A stretch of 64,000 nucleotides of DNA from Gigantopelta aegis (GCF_016097555.1 NC_054706.1:25994736-26058735); one strand, 5' to 3'. Counted from the first letter of the stretch, positions 33,121-45,300 are shown. Notes: generated by a model not told the origin, from the letters alone. Made by a program: numbers and translations.

Positions 33121-35700
33121 AGCACGCACGCACGCACGCATACATACATACATCAGTCCTTGGCTTTTGAAAAACTAAGGCGAGTGAAAAATCACACACC
33201 TCAAAACGCTTAGGCGAGTGAGAAATCGCACTCATCAAAATGCTAAGGCGAGTGAAAACCAAGCATTATTAATTTATGAAGTAATAGGTACATGTAAATA
33301 CAGAGACATATGTTGCAAAAATGAACCAATAAACCAATAATGTTTTCTTCTAATTTTATGTTGTTTGGTTCATTAGTGTAGTCTTACTTCTTTTCTCTTT
33401 CAGGAATGGAGTTATAATTTATTAAAAGGTTTCAGGAGTAGTACTATAGAAATATATAATTATGACATATATACACTAATGCAGACAATTTGATTTTTTA
33501 ATTACAATATGTACTATTCAGATAATTTGATGCACACAATTATATATATACCTTTTCAATATTAGATGGTTTGATGAACGTGCAGCTAAACATATATAGG
33601 AATCAACTTGTCTTGAATTTCATTATCATGTACAACGAATATGATTAGGATAGTTGGAATGGGAAAACCCCACTGGTTCCGAGGAGGTGGTGGTTCATGA
33701 ACTACGACCCAAGCATCTCAGATGTGCATTACCGACTCATAAAATTATTAAAACATTTTTATTTTAATAAATCGGGAAACGTAAGCCTACGATTACTTCA
33801 ACTGATAGTGTTGGTTGGGACATTGACATTCACGTGACATTTTTAATTCAACAATTACGCAACCAGTCTCCCTCCCTCAACATTTTGTAACACGTCATTT
33901 GACCTACCGCTACAAGTTACGAACGGCTCTGAAAGCATTACGTCATTGATCTAGAACGGCCCCAATGTTGCTGATAAAAAAATATGTCATTACAAAGGAT
34001 TTTATTCCAAACGTGGGATGCCATAATAAAGATAATAAAAAAACCCCATAATTTTAAACACCATCATCAATGCGTAATAAGTTGTCAAGTAGACCGGCGT
34101 GTGCAAGGTCTAGTTAACCTCTGGCTGAAATACAAATATTTTAATGAAGTTTTATATGATTTCTTTTAACGATAAAAAAGAAAAATAATAGACGTAAAAA
34201 AAATACCTAGGCTTATTCCGACATACCTATTATCATTTCTTTTCCTTCTTTTTATTATTCCGTCTAAATTTCATTTCTTTAAAAAAAAAAAGAAAGTAAA
34301 TAACACGATTGCCCTTTTCGGGACCTCATGTAAGCTTTGTAGGCTAACAGTTATGAAGTAATCGAGACAATTTTACCGACTAAGCTAATTTTCGTAACGA
34401 GTTCATTTGTGTAGGGTACAGAAGCCACTTTAATTCAATTCCTTTTCTCTTTTTGTCATAACTATATGAACAGTATATATGAGTTATCCTTATCAGACGT
34501 GGTGATCTATTACCTTACAAAAGTGGACTGTTTCTAATTAATAATAAATTTTGATCGGATTGGTACGTCTTCGAAGATGTCTATTAAACCTGTGTTTTCC
34601 GATTTGTATAGCAAAGATAAGTACCAGTCATATATTAAAATCTTGCATGGACGCTAACATTTTTTTTTTTGGGGGGGGGGGGGGGGGATATTAAACGGAT
34701 CTTTCTATCAGCTACATAACTAAATAGTGGCAATCAATATACAAAATTATTTTACATGCACTGTTTGTTAAGTGTAACGTGCGTTATTTTCAAACTTTAT
34801 ATATGGATGATGTACAAAAACGTGTGATCTATGAATTTGGATTTAGTATTAATGAATGAATGAATGAATGTTTAAAGACACCCCAGCACAAAAATACACA
34901 CCGGCTATTTGGTGAGATTTAGTATTTGATGTATTCGACATGAACACCATAGGCGTACGGGCTCCCATTTTTGTAGGGGTGTTGGGGACAGGCTGATTTT
35001 GCCCGAATGAATTGGATTGGATAACATATTAACGTGGCTATATTCAATCAAGGTTCAAGCACGTCTCTCCCGGGCACAAACTCTAACTAGCCGGTTCAGG
35101 ACAGAAGGGGGGGGGGGAGGGGGCGAGGGGGGCGGGTGAACGATGAACACAATACTATTAACGTCGATTCGTCAGCTAAATAGAGAATACTACATGAGTG
35201 GACATTAGATACTATCCTACAAATTGTTTAAAAACGCTGTCACTCGTTGGATATGTTTTTAAACAACGAGTTGTAAGACAAATGGTATCTAACGGACACG
35301 AATGTAGTATTCTATTTCTTACATATTTTCAGAAAAGACTTTTAAAATAAATTTAAACGCCTTTTCCAACTAAAACCGATGTACTGCCCTAGCGTCACCG
35401 AGAAGCCAATTTCTGGTTAACTTGTACGTCACATCTAGTGATCGATTTCTACTGTGCTTGTCCATTGGATGGTATGACATTGGTGACCTGGTCATCACCC
35501 AGGTGCAGTCTGTCGTATGTCTGTCACATATTATCTCAAAAATAACAAATAATGTTCACACCAACGGGTGTGTACGAAAGCGTTTTACTTGTTCAATCAG
35601 TATATTGGGTTCCAAGTCCCGACTCGAAAACACAAATTCAAATTGTACTGTTGACAGCTGAAGATTCTTAAAAAATAATCGACATTTACAAAAAAAAAAA
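32670..35700. other. Mostly unique AT-rich intergenic sequence
   Basis: Contains (CA)n at 33,088–33,117, three 34-bp tandem units built on CTAAGGCGAGTGAAAAATCA at 33,175–33,255, a G-run at 34,671–34,688 and a partial copy 4 of the GCGTACG repeat at 34,950–35,020. No gene recognised. Confidence 0.6.
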
Positions 35701-35706
35701 GGAGAG

Positions 35707-36011
35707 AAGTTTGTTTTGTGTAACGACACCACTAGAGCAAATTTATTTATTAATCATCGGCTATTGGATGTCAAACATTTGGTAACTTTGGCATATAGAC
35801 TTAGAAAGGAAACCCGCTATATGTTTACCATTAGTAGTAAAGGATCTTTTATACATACTATCAGGATAGCACTTATCACGGCCTTTGATATACCAGTCGT
35901 GGTGCACTGGCTAGAACGAGAAATAGCCCAATGGGCCCACCAGCGGGGATCGACCCTAGACCGACAGCGCATCAACCGAGGACTGTACCATTGGGCTACG
36001 CCACGCCCCCT
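35707..36011 (-). repeat. SINE, family 2
   Basis: Reversed tail AAGTTTGTTTTGTGTAACGA to head GGGCTACGCCACGCCCCC; nearly full length. Confidence 0.9.
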
Positions 36012-36117
36012 ACAGTTAAAACAGTAGTGTGATTTAGAGAGCTCCGGTTTGTTAATACAACTTACCTTGTTGCTATCACCATGGTGATAAAGTTAATTAT
36101 AAGTGGTTAGGGTTGTT

Positions 36118-36505
36118 CCAATGATCGATTAGAATCGAAAATTTATTGGTTTGGCTCTCCCAATGTGTTGATCGATTATAAAAATCCATAATCGATTGTG
36201 CGGATAATGTTTTACGTGCGCATATACCACTAAGGAAACCCGCTATATGTTTTCCATTAGTAGTAAAGGATTTTTTATACACACTATCAGGATAGCACTT
36301 ATCACGGCCTTTGATATACCAGTCGTGGTGCACTGGTTATAATTTATTGGTTTGGCTCTCCCGATGTGATGATCGATTATAAAAATCCATAATCGATTGT
36401 GTCACGCGAGCATTTTAGTTGTAATTGTTGTTCTAGTTTAGACGATGGAATTAATGCGGAGCGCATCGGATAATGTTTTACGTGCGCATATATACCACTA
36501 AGGTT
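36118..36505. repeat. ATCGAT-rich repeat duplicated around a SINE fragment
   Basis: ATTTATTGGTTTGGCTCTCC… ATAATCGATTGTG… GATAATGTTTTACGTGCGCA appears at 36,137–36,232 and again at 36,343–36,505, separated by a SINE piece (36,233–36,340). Related AATCGATTAT-rich fragments lie at 37,345–37,430 and 42,908–42,985. Confidence 0.6.
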
Positions 36506-37085
36506 TCGCAAACTCCTGTTACGGGCTTAATCTCTGGCATAGCCAGTGACTAAGTTCGGACCAGGGGGATGGAGGGTGGGGGGAGTAAGTTTGAGGTGGA
36601 CGGAATTTGGAATAAAATTTAGAAGTTGTGGAATTAATGCAAATATAATGGTGTTGATGTTTGTTTTTACAGGGTACAATATTTCACGAGAACAGTTGTT
36701 CTGTTCGTTTGTTGGTTACGCAATTTTAAAATCACGAGATTTACTTACTTACATTCTAAAATTAAAAGTACCACATGAGTACTAGTAATGAAAGTGCAAA
36801 TCAATTTATGTTTTTAAATACATTTGAACCACCACTTTAGCACAGAACCGTAGTTCAAGTGTTTTAGTATTAGGTAACTCTATTCACGTAACCGATCAAT
36901 CGGTTACCTAAGTAAACATCACATGAACTGTCTTCCTGTTACATAATCTTTTGAAATATTGTCCCGTTTTTATGTGTGCATAAAGAAAAAATATATTAAA
37001 TAGTTACGAGTATTAAGGGTAAAATTAGCCATTTGTAAGGTAAAGATCCCAATGAACCTCACAATAGGTGCCTGGTCCCTATTAT
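36506..37085. other. AT-rich sequence, no gene seen
   Basis: GGAATTTGGAATAAA near 36,605 also occurs at 1,228 in intron 2, so a small dispersed repeat is likely. Nothing else recognised. Confidence 0.45.
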
Positions 37086-37094
37086 TATTATTGT

Positions 37095-37312
37095 CATCAA
37101 AGGCCGTGGTATGTGCTGTCCTGTCTTTAGAAAAGTGCATATAAAAGACCCCTTGCTGCTTATCGGAAAGAGTAGCCTATGTGGCGGCAGCGGGTTTCCT
37201 CTAAAGAAATATGTCAGAAAGACCATATGTTTGACGTCCAATAGCCGATGATAAGATAAAAACCAATGTGCTCTAGAGGCGTCGTTAAATAAAACAAATT
37301 TTACTTTTTGGT
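37095..37312 (+). repeat. SINE, headless, mixed tail
   Basis: Starts inside the body at AAGGCCGTGGTATGTGCTGT and ends GTCGTTAAATAAAACAAATT, a mixture of family 1 and family 2 tail sequences. Confidence 0.8.
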
Positions 37313-37948
37313 CCCTATTATTTAAATCCTTCTTATGTTCATATAGTTCTATCCGATTGTGTAATCGAAAGTTAATCGGTCGGTGCGAACCGATTATAAC
37401 CGATGATCGATGATGGAATTCCAACTGATTTCCAAGACAACAAGTGGTGCACAGATGTTGAACTGATTTATTAAGTCAGCCTAATAGTCTCGTACCAATG
37501 AATCGATTTTTATATTATAACAGGATTAGTGTATAGAATTAAAGTATTTTACTAACAGACATAATTATAAGCAGGTTGCAAACTAGCACTTGATTAATAA
37601 AGAGTCACAAACGGTCACATGTTTTCATGAAAGCAAACTGCATACACCAAGTCCCTGTCTTGGATTTGAACCACGTCGGTGGATACATTCAATTGATATT
37701 CCACACTAATAATTTATTATAATGCACCAATTTAATATAATCCAGCCAGTGCACCACAACTGATCAAATGCCGTGGTATGTTTAGACGTGCTTGAACAGT
37801 TCTCTGATGAAAGCATTCCACAAGTTACCCACACCCACACATACACCATCACTTTTCATTGGAAACCGCCCACAAAAATGATAGTCTTCCACTTGAGTGA
37901 ACACCCGGGCGATTAAAGATACTGTCCCGAATTAGCTGCTATTTTAAG

Positions 37949-38256
37949 AGGGTCTGGACGTAGCCCAGTGGTACAGCACTCGCTCGATGCGCGGTCGGTG
38001 TGGGATCGATCCCCGTCAGTGGGCCCATTGGGCTATTTCTCATTCCAGCCAGTGCTCCACGACTGGTACATCAATGGCCGTGATATGTGCTATCCTGTCT
38101 GGGATGGTGCATATAAAATATCCCTTGCTGCTAATCGAACAGAGTAGCCCATGAAGTGGAGATAGCTGGTTTCCTCTCTCAATATCTGTGTGGTCCTTAA
38201 CCATGTGTCTGACGCCATATAACCGTAAATAAAATGTGTTGAGTGCGTCGTTAACC
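37949..38256 (+). repeat. Chimeric SINE, full length
   Basis: Family-2 head GGACGTAGCCCAGTGGTACA with B-box-like GGGATCGATCC, family-1 tail AACCGTAAATAAAATGTGTT. Ends in a C-run instead of the usual A-rich tail. Confidence 0.88.
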
Positions 38257-38459
38257 CCCCCCCCCCCCTTTTTGTTTTTTGCTATTGTAAGACCAGTAGA
38301 GCCTTTTTTTAACGACTAGTATTATTTATAACTCAAACATGTCACTCAATACAGGATAACCAGTTTTATCATCAATTAGAGGCTTTTGTAGGACATATCG
38401 CTGGCACTATGATTTGCGATATCTCCTGCGATATTCTCCTACAAGATATCGCTTCTTTT

Positions 38460-38775
38460 GTTACGAAAAACCACTGACACAGGTATAATAATCACTTTGA
38501 AGTATCCACGACGGTCAATGTCGATCACTATAATTCACTTCCCATGGTAATGCGCCAAACAGTAATAATGTACAAAACCAAACCAAAACTAAATAAAAAA
38601 GTAACTAAATACAGGTACGTCAGTTTTATTGAATATTAAAGAATTTGGAATTTGGCAGTAATGCTGGAATTTCCATAGATGGCTATGGAAAAACCACCAC
38701 TGATATAGGTATAATAATAATCACTTATAAGTATTCACGAAGATCAATGTCAATCGCTTTACTTGACTTCCCATG
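38460..38775. repeat. Duplicated 85-bp segment
   Basis: GGTATAATAATCACTT…CACGA…CAATGTC…CTTCCCATGG occurs at 38,470–38,547 and, diverged, at 38,695–38,776. Function unknown. Confidence 0.5.
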
Positions 38776-39044
38776 GCCATGCACATCTTCCTAGAGCTTG
38801 TCCCCAGACAGTGTTGGGTGGACAGCGGTGAAGAAACGCCCTCTCGTTCGAACACTGGTAAAAGCGACCTGAATTTGTGGAGTGAGGGAGAAATCTATAC
38901 ACACCAGGAAGGCATTTATCTGAAAATAAATTGTAAACAAATGGTATGGTATAATGTAAACATCAAAAAGCTTCAAAAGTGGCATAATCAGGGACAGGTA
39001 TAAACTACATAATATATATTCGGGAATCGGGAAAAGGGTGTGAT

Positions 39045-39216
39045 ACATATATACAGGAAATATGTATTATCAGAAAATATGTATAATTCCTGAAAATTTC
39101 AGGAAATATGTGTAATGTCTGATTCACTCAGGAAATATGTGTAATTCATGAAAATTCCAGGAATTATACATATTTCCTGAAATCTGATGATGAAAATTAT
39201 ACATATTTCCTGAAAT
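39045..39216. repeat. Cluster of inverted AGGAAATATGTATAAT motifs
   Basis: AGGAAATATGTGTAAT forms occur three times forward (39,056–39,150) and twice inverted (ATTATACATATTTCCTGAAA, 39,162–39,213). Such a cluster can form a hairpin and lies beside the integrase-type fossil. Confidence 0.6.
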
Positions 39217-39289
39217 CGTTATACTGGTGAGAAAACCAATTGTATTTAAAGAGTAGTTAGTTCTCATTTTCAGGAAGGAGTGAATTGCA

Positions 39290-39508
39290 CTCAGGAGAGT
39301 TTATTTGTACACGGCAGTGTTGAGTGACACCTAGAGTTGTACTGCATCTTGGCCTTGAAACACCGGCAACGATTAGTTTGACAACGCTTGGAACCTGCAC
39401 AGTTGCACTTGGTAAAACCCTGCCCACCACAGTTTAGAGTCAAGTTGAACAGCTTGGTGGAGAGAAATGGTTTTCTCTGTGTTGAAGTCATCTGTAGAAT
39501 ACAACTTG

Positions 39509-39587
<79 letters not shown>

Positions 39588-39880
39588 CAATTTTGGTTGC
39601 GTGAATATTTACCACTGAGAGTGCCACCTTTCACAGCAATACTGTACAAGTCATTGTCACTACATTCAGTCACAACGCCGATGATATTCCGTGGGTCAGT
39701 TCTACCTCTGTCAACATGGGGGATAGGTATAGTCACATTGTCGCCGACTTGTACGGGTGCAAAGATACGCTTACTTCTTTTCACCATGCGTTCAGCTTGC
39801 ATCGTTTGGGATTCATTAGCTCTCTTTCGATGTATCTGAATCGCTTCTTGACAAGAGGAGACACATATATATGGCCAGTT
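39290..39880 (-). mobile_element. Fossil integrase-type element (KRBA2/SCAND3-like C-terminal region)
   Basis: Minus-strand fragments resemble the C-terminal part of integrase-derived proteins of the KRBA2/SCAND3 type: a segment with VGDNVTIPIPHVDRG and NIIGVVTE, and a cysteine-rich tail with CNCAGSKRC and CRCFKAKM. The parent may be a Ginger-like DNA element or an LTR-type element; I cannot separate these here. It is a broken, partial copy, and no catalytic core is visible. Age is probably moderate, as the protein similarity is still readable. Confidence 0.55.
39513..39586. repeat. (CA)n microsatellite
   Basis: About 37 uninterrupted CA units. Confidence 0.97.
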
Positions 39881-39919
39881 GTTGATTCTGGGGGAAGATT
39901 GGTATGTAAATAACATTTG

Positions 39920-40720
39920 TTACATTTCAACACTGCAGATGCCATTTTTCTATACGTTGCACGCCCTTCCTGATAGTCCGGGATCCATAAATCTCAAAGA
40001 CCACAAAAATTGATTAAATCTGACTTTACACATTACACTTTTATTTTGTGGGGTGTTTTTTTGTGTGTTTTTTTGTCATAAAATTGTTACAAAAGTTAGA
40101 ATTGTAACACAAATTATGGCTTTTTTTTCTCTTTTTTCCCCATCTCAGTAGTGGTACAAACATCTTGTTTTGTTTTTCAATAGATTTGGTGTTTTATTTT
40201 ATTATTATTACTTTATTATAAATAACCGTCTAATATTTATTTGAATAAAACACTGAATGTTTATGTTGTAATAACAGAAAGCATTTTGGTGTGTAGCTCA
40301 TTACGAATCTGCATTTTATTTTATACTTTTAATTTTTAAAGCCTTTATCTGCTTCAATAAATAAAAGATCGACCTGTAATCTCATATTTCCACTGACATT
40401 ACTCACTAGCTTGTAAATATAAACATGCTCATGCATACAGCACTTTGCAATACGTTCAGGTTTTGATAGATATAAAATAAGAAATCTCCAGTTTTGTTAA
40501 CGTTTCTACGGATTGTGTGCTTTTGATCAATTTAGGTGCCTGTAAAAATTTAAAAATCATTAACTGGGAAGGTGAAAGTTAACAACAACATGGATAAACT
40601 TCAGTTTTTCTGCTCGGTGTCAGTACTTCTGCTTGTCAAACTGGGAAAGTAAATAGATGGTATGTGATGTAATTGCTAAATTTTTTTTGGAAATCTCAAA
40701 TGCCCCGATTCAATCCACGA
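39920..40720. other. AT-rich sequence, one signal-peptide-like start
   Basis: Mostly unrecognised. At 40,591 (+) a short frame MDKLQFFCSVSVLLLVKLGK ends near a possible donor (GGAAA then GTAAAT). It looks like a secretory leader, but no following exon is visible. Confidence 0.3.
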
Positions 40721-40726
40721 TTCATC

Positions 40727-40789
40727 AGAAAGCAGTATGTACACGCATATATGGTCATTGACCATATATATGCGTGTATGCTGCTTTCT
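40727..40789. repeat. Near-perfect 63-bp palindrome
   Basis: AGAAAGCAGTATGTACACGC and its near complement GCGTGTATGCTGCTTTCT face each other around a four-base centre, giving arms of about 30 bp. A (GTAATC)n tract follows at 40,840–40,915. Confidence 0.85.
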
Positions 40790-41011
40790 ATAATATTGGT
40801 CATATTCGCAATCGTAATCGACTACTTTCAATTTTCTTGTAATCGTAATCGTAATCGTAATCGTGACATTCTTAAGTAATAGTAATCGTAATCGTTGCCT
40901 TTCGTCAAGTAATCGCCTCATCTCTGATAGTCATATATATTGTTTGCAAGGTTTCCAACAAAGCAGACCACCCAGCTGTTTACTCTGAAGGTTTGTTCAG
41001 ACAAATTTATT

Positions 41012-41279
41012 GGAGGGCGGGACGTAGCCTAGTGGTAAAATGCTCGTTTGATGCGCGGTCGGTCTAGGATCTAGCCAGTGCACCACGACTGGTATATCAA
41101 AGGCCGTGGTATATGCTATGCTGTCTGTGGGATGGTGCATATAAAAGATCCCTTGCTACTGATGGAAAACTAGCGGGTTTCCTCTCTGTGACATAATGAT
41201 CATATGTTTGACATTCAATAGCCGATTATTAATACATCAATGTGCTCTAGTGGTGTCGTTAAACAAAACAAACTTTAAC
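41012..41279 (+). repeat. SINE, family 2
   Basis: Head GGGCGGGACGTAGCCTAGTG, body, tail GTCGTTAAACAAAACAAACT. A short internal segment after GGTCTAGGATC is missing. Confidence 0.9.
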
Positions 41280-41435
41280 AAATAAATAGGAAACCAAAAG
41301 TATGTTATGAATCAGGTCCGCCAAAATGTCAAGCCCTTTGGCTCTCGGACTATGAATACTGTAGATTCCCCCTTTAAACGTTGCACCCCCCTCTCTAGAA
41401 AAAGCCTTCATCCGCCCCTGTTTCTTGTTACTTAC

Positions 41436-41623
41436 CTCCACATGGTTCTGTATGGCACGTGCCATTCCTGTATTCAATATCCACGATCGTTGTAGGGTGG
41501 TCGTCATAACACCTGTATCTATATCGTAGATTTTCTATATAGCCCGATCCGCCACAGAGCAGCGAACACTCGACACCAGGACGGGTACTAGTCATCCACC
41601 CAGACCAAGGTAAATATGGCCCC
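41436..41623 (-). CDS. Thrombospondin type 1 domain exon
   Basis: A 188-bp exon between acceptor TTATTTCACAG and donor GTAAGTAA on the minus strand. It encodes a TSP1 repeat: WSGWMTS, CSLLCGGSG, RYRYRC and CHTEPCG, with the spacing of the W-x-x-W, C-S-x-x-C-G-G and R-x-R-x-C elements and final Cys of the family. TSP1 repeats occur in secreted and membrane extracellular-matrix proteins. The phase fits the exon at 42,395–42,467. Further exons, if any, are not found within the window, so the parent protein cannot be named. Confidence 0.7.
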
Positions 41624-41818
41624 CTGTGAAATAACAAGACTCTTCAACCTAATGAAATTTATCATATTTATCCACATCATTTATCTTTTGAAGGTATCGG
41701 CCTCAAGTCATTTGAGCAGTATTTGTATAATATTTCTCTCCCAACCCCCACTCTCTCTCTCCTCTTCCTCCTTCTCTCTATAGTACTCCGCATGCATAAT
41801 CGGAGGTGAAATGAGTTA

Positions 41819-41936
<118 letters not shown>

Positions 41937-42044
41937 TAACCTACTCCAACTTCGATTATACATTAATACATGGATGCTAACCTTTACTAGCTTCACAGGT
42001 TCTGCTCTTGTACATAGATAATAAACTCGATCGTCATTCATTAT

Positions 42045-42262
42045 GGCCCGTTCCAACCAATGTATCAAAATTGGACAAAAACCGTGGTATATGCTTTCCT
42101 GTCTGTGGAAAAGTGCATATAAAAGAGCCCTTGCTGTATTAGGAAAAATGTAGGGGTTTCCTCTGATGACTACGTGTCAGAATTACCAAATGTTTGAATC
42201 CAATAGCCGATAATTAATTAATCAATGTGCTCCAGTGGTGTCGTTAAACAAAACAAACGTTA
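42045..42262 (+). repeat. SINE, family 2, degenerate head
   Basis: Body from ACCGTGGTATATGCTTTCCT to tail GTCGTTAAACAAAACAAACG. The head is short and diverged. Confidence 0.85.
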
Positions 42263-42394
42263 ACTTTCATTATGGCCCAAGCTATATTATTTAAAACATT
42301 TTCATATTCGGTTGATTTGACACATTATTATACTGAATGTACATTTCAGTGAAACACATTTAGCATAAATGATAAATGAAACATAGTGACTCAC

Positions 42395-42467
42395 CCTGTC
42401 CTGGACGGAGGAGCCTGCTCAAATCGGCACCTGTGCCCATGACAGGCGTGCGCGAAAACCGCTTGCT
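42395..42467 (-). CDS. Probable upstream exon of the TSP1-type gene
   Basis: Minus-strand reading QAVFAHACHGHRCRFEQAPP then SRTG, with donor ACAGG/GTGAGT. It ends two bases into a codon, as the TSP1 exon at 41,623 requires. The acceptor is unclear (CATTCAG is possible). Two cysteines in a short spacing fit an extracellular protein. Confidence 0.4.
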
Positions 42468-42507
42468 CTGAATGTGCACGTTAAACCCTATGACTCGACT
42501 TGACTCA

Positions 42508-42582
42508 CCATTCTGAACAAATATCACTGCGTACCGAAGTCGTCAGGAATAGAACGAAAGCTAAACACCTCAGTAGCAGCAT
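42508..42582 (-). CDS. Possible signal-peptide exon of the TSP1-type gene
   Basis: Starts MLLLRCLAFVLFLTTSVRSD, a typical secretory leader, followed by ICSE and a donor-like GTGAGT. It lies in the same genomic frame as the exon at 42,467, separated by only about 40 bp that contain in-frame stops and a repeated TTCAGA. A 41-bp intron would be unusually short and does not keep the frame, so the join is unresolved. It may be a broken allele or a coincidence. Confidence 0.3.
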
Positions 42583-42977
42583 CTGTAGTACATAGACATT
42601 TGAAATATAAATGTAAAAATGTATAAACATGTTGTTACTAGTATCTAGAACATATAGATATATTTTTGTTAGTATTATATATAAGACATAAATTAACATT
42701 GTTTCCAGCATGACGAATCTGAACGACAGAACCGTTAACATTTTACAAAATCGTGTTTCAAGGTACAAGATAGAGTCAAAAGGAAGTTTTGACAATGTTC
42801 CCACGAGTCATTGTCGGGTGTGTGGTGTATAGTTATATTGAGAACTTCCACTTCCCAGGATAATACATCCTTCTTACTTTGCCTGTAAGAGGTCTACCAT
42901 ATTGATGATGTACCATTGATCGATAGTAATCGAAAAATAATCGGTTTAGCTATGGAGATATGATGATCGATTATATA

Positions 42978-43515
42978 AATTCCAAATCACTTGTCAATAA
43001 AGATGTTATATTTTGTTGGGTACCCAGCCATGTTGGCATTAAAGGGACATTCCCGAGTTTGCTGCATTGTAAGATATTTCCGACTAATAAAATATTTCTA
43101 CGATTAAACTTACATATTAAATATATTTTCTTGTTTAGGATGTCAGTGTCTATATATTCAATGTGTTTCTGGTCGTCTTAATATTTGTAAGAAACCCAAA
43201 CTGGATTTTGTCTTCAAATAATTTTGTGCGAACGAAAAAAATAATTTTTAGGAAATAAAATGAAATTTAACCTAGTACAAATATTAGAACGATCAGAAAC
43301 ACGTTTATTATACAGCCACTAATATTTTATGCAGAAAAATATATTTGGTATGTAATTAAAGTCGTTAAAAAGTCTCCGTTAGTCGATAACATCATAAAAA
43401 TGGCAGCAAACTCAGGAATGTCCCTTTAAGGATAATGAAAAGGCTGATTCTGCTGCCAAGTCTGCTTTGAATTTGCCACATACCAGTACTGGTGTCCCCT
43501 ACAGTGATTTTCAAA
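42978..43515 (+). mobile_element. LINE RNase H fragment split by a MITE
   Basis: Left part encodes SLVNKDVIFCWVPSHVGIK (to 43,042). The right part from 43,426 continues with DNEKADSAAKSALNLPHTS. VPSHVGI and NEKAD are the conserved C-terminal RNase H block of Jockey/I-type non-LTR retrotransposons. Removing the MITE with one TTAA joins the two parts in frame. The rest of the LINE is absent. Confidence 0.8.
43043..43425. mobile_element. TTAA MITE, family A, inside a LINE
   Basis: 383 bp, TTAA at 43,039 and 43,426. Termini AGGGACATTCCCGAGTTTGC and CAAACTCAGGAATGTCCCT. Orientation is opposite to the copies at 18,771 and 27,131. Confidence 0.92.
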
Positions 43516-44200
43516 TATTACATTCAGGGTTTCACCTAGCATCTGGAAAACGGGAGTCATCATGTCTCACAGGATTTTATTTTGGGAGTCATCCATTCAA
43601 AATGGGAGTCATCTATGATATATATTTTTTAAATCACATTATAAACTGAATAACTGTCTCGTTTATATTACATGCATATATTATATCCACTATTCTATCT
43701 GTATAATGCATATACATGTATATCCATTGTTTTTCTTCTTATAAATAACTTAGTGCTTTTTTCCCCTGTCTTTTTATATAGTCCGAAAGTGTGGTCCTTT
43801 CTACGTCCGAATATAGCTTGTATTCAAAACATGTGGCACAAATGGACATACAAATGGACATACAAGCTAAAAATGTATACATTACCGTACTCACCGAATC
43901 CCGACTGAAGTACTTGCGTCATTATTAACAAAATAAATCTTCCAACGACAACATAAAACATTTGCCCGCCATTTTAAATTTGCTAAATAGAGGGAAGGAA
44001 CACGCCCTGCACATTAACAAAAGTGTTGACTTACTATGCGCCCTGCACTATCTTTTTATGCACCCTTTGCTGCATGCTAACCTGCTTTGTAACATAGCTG
44101 CATCTGCGCAATAATTATGACTAACACCTATTTGATTTGCTCAACCATCTACATGACATTGTACATGTCCGTATACAGACCGCGCATTCGACTTTATCGA
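43516..44200. other. AT-rich sequence, no gene seen
   Basis: GGGAGTCAT occurs three times near 43,552–43,612 (short interspersed motif). No family recognised. Confidence 0.45.
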
Positions 44201-44203
44201 CCG

Positions 44204-44588
44204 GCCTCGGTGGCGTAGTGGTTAGGCCATCGGTCTACAGGCTGGTAGGTACTGGGTTCGGATCCCAGTCGAGGCATGGGAGTTTTAAGCCAGATACCGA
44301 CTCCAAACCCTGAGTGAGTGCTCCGCAAGGCTCAATGGGTAGGTGTAAACCACTCGCACCGACCATTGATCCATAACTGGTTCAACAAAGGCCATGGTTT
44401 GTGCTATCCTGCCTGTGGGAAGCGCAAATAAAAGATCCCTTGCTGCTAATCGGAAAGAGTAGCCCATGTAGTGGCGACAGCGGGTTTCCTCTCAAAATCT
44501 GTGTGGTCCTTAACCATATGTCTGACGCCATATAACCGTAAATAAAATGTGTTGAGTGCGTCGTTAAATAAAACATTTCTTTCTTTCG
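44204..44588 (+). repeat. SINE, family 1, full length
   Basis: Reference-quality copy. tRNA-like head GGCCTCGGTGGCGTAGTGGT with B-box-like GGGTTCGGATCCC, core ATAAAAGATCCCTTGCTGCT, and 3' end GTCGTTAAATAAAACATTTC with a (TTTC)n tail. About 380 bp. Possibly related to the V- or Meta-type molluscan SINEs, but I cannot confirm the superfamily. Confidence 0.92.
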
Positions 44589-44589
44589 A

Positions 44590-45300
44590 CATTATCTCGA
44601 TGATCTAAATTTAGACAGGAACTGGCACACTACATCAGCCACACTGTTTTTAACACTTATCTAACGTAACATATTGATACGGTTGAGAACCAGTTAAACC
44701 GCTAGGTTATATTTGTTCTGAAACTTCGTAGTCGTTAGGTTTTTAGGTGTTTAAAACATATATTTTTTTAAATGTTAAAGCTATTGGCATTGTCACGATG
44801 ATCTAAATTTAGAGAAAGTGTCTGGCATACTACATGAGCCACACTGGTTTTAACACTTAAGTTACGTTAAACGTATTGATAAAGTTGGGAACCAGTTAAA
44901 CAGCTCTGCTATTTTCGTATTGAACTTCGTTGATGTTGTATGCTTTTCTTTTTTTCTATCTGCTGACACCAGTTTGGTATTGTGCAATAAAGTGAACTGA
45001 AATTTAATTGAATTAGTCCATAGGTTTTTATGTATTAAAAAAAAAATGAATGTAAAATCGAATATCATATCAAATGTTACTGGCGTTAAAAGCAGAGGTG
45101 AAAACAAAAACACTCTTAATGGATGGCGGACGAGGTGCCAACATGCAGAAAATAACAACAGCTTGTCAAACAAGAAAGAAGCGAATTGTAACTGCCTGGA
45201 AGTGAAACATTCTGCATAAATATAAAAAGTTCCCCTACGTCCTTCCCTCCAGTTAACTCCCCCCCCCCCCCCCTAAAAAAACAAAAACAAAAACAAACAG
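44590..45300. other. Intergenic sequence left of the inverted duplication
   Basis: A segment GAACCAGTTAAAC… occurs twice (44,685 and 44,889) with the preceding ATGATCTAAATTTAGA, a diverged direct repeat of about 200 bp. A C-run is at 45,259–45,273. No gene. Confidence 0.5.
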
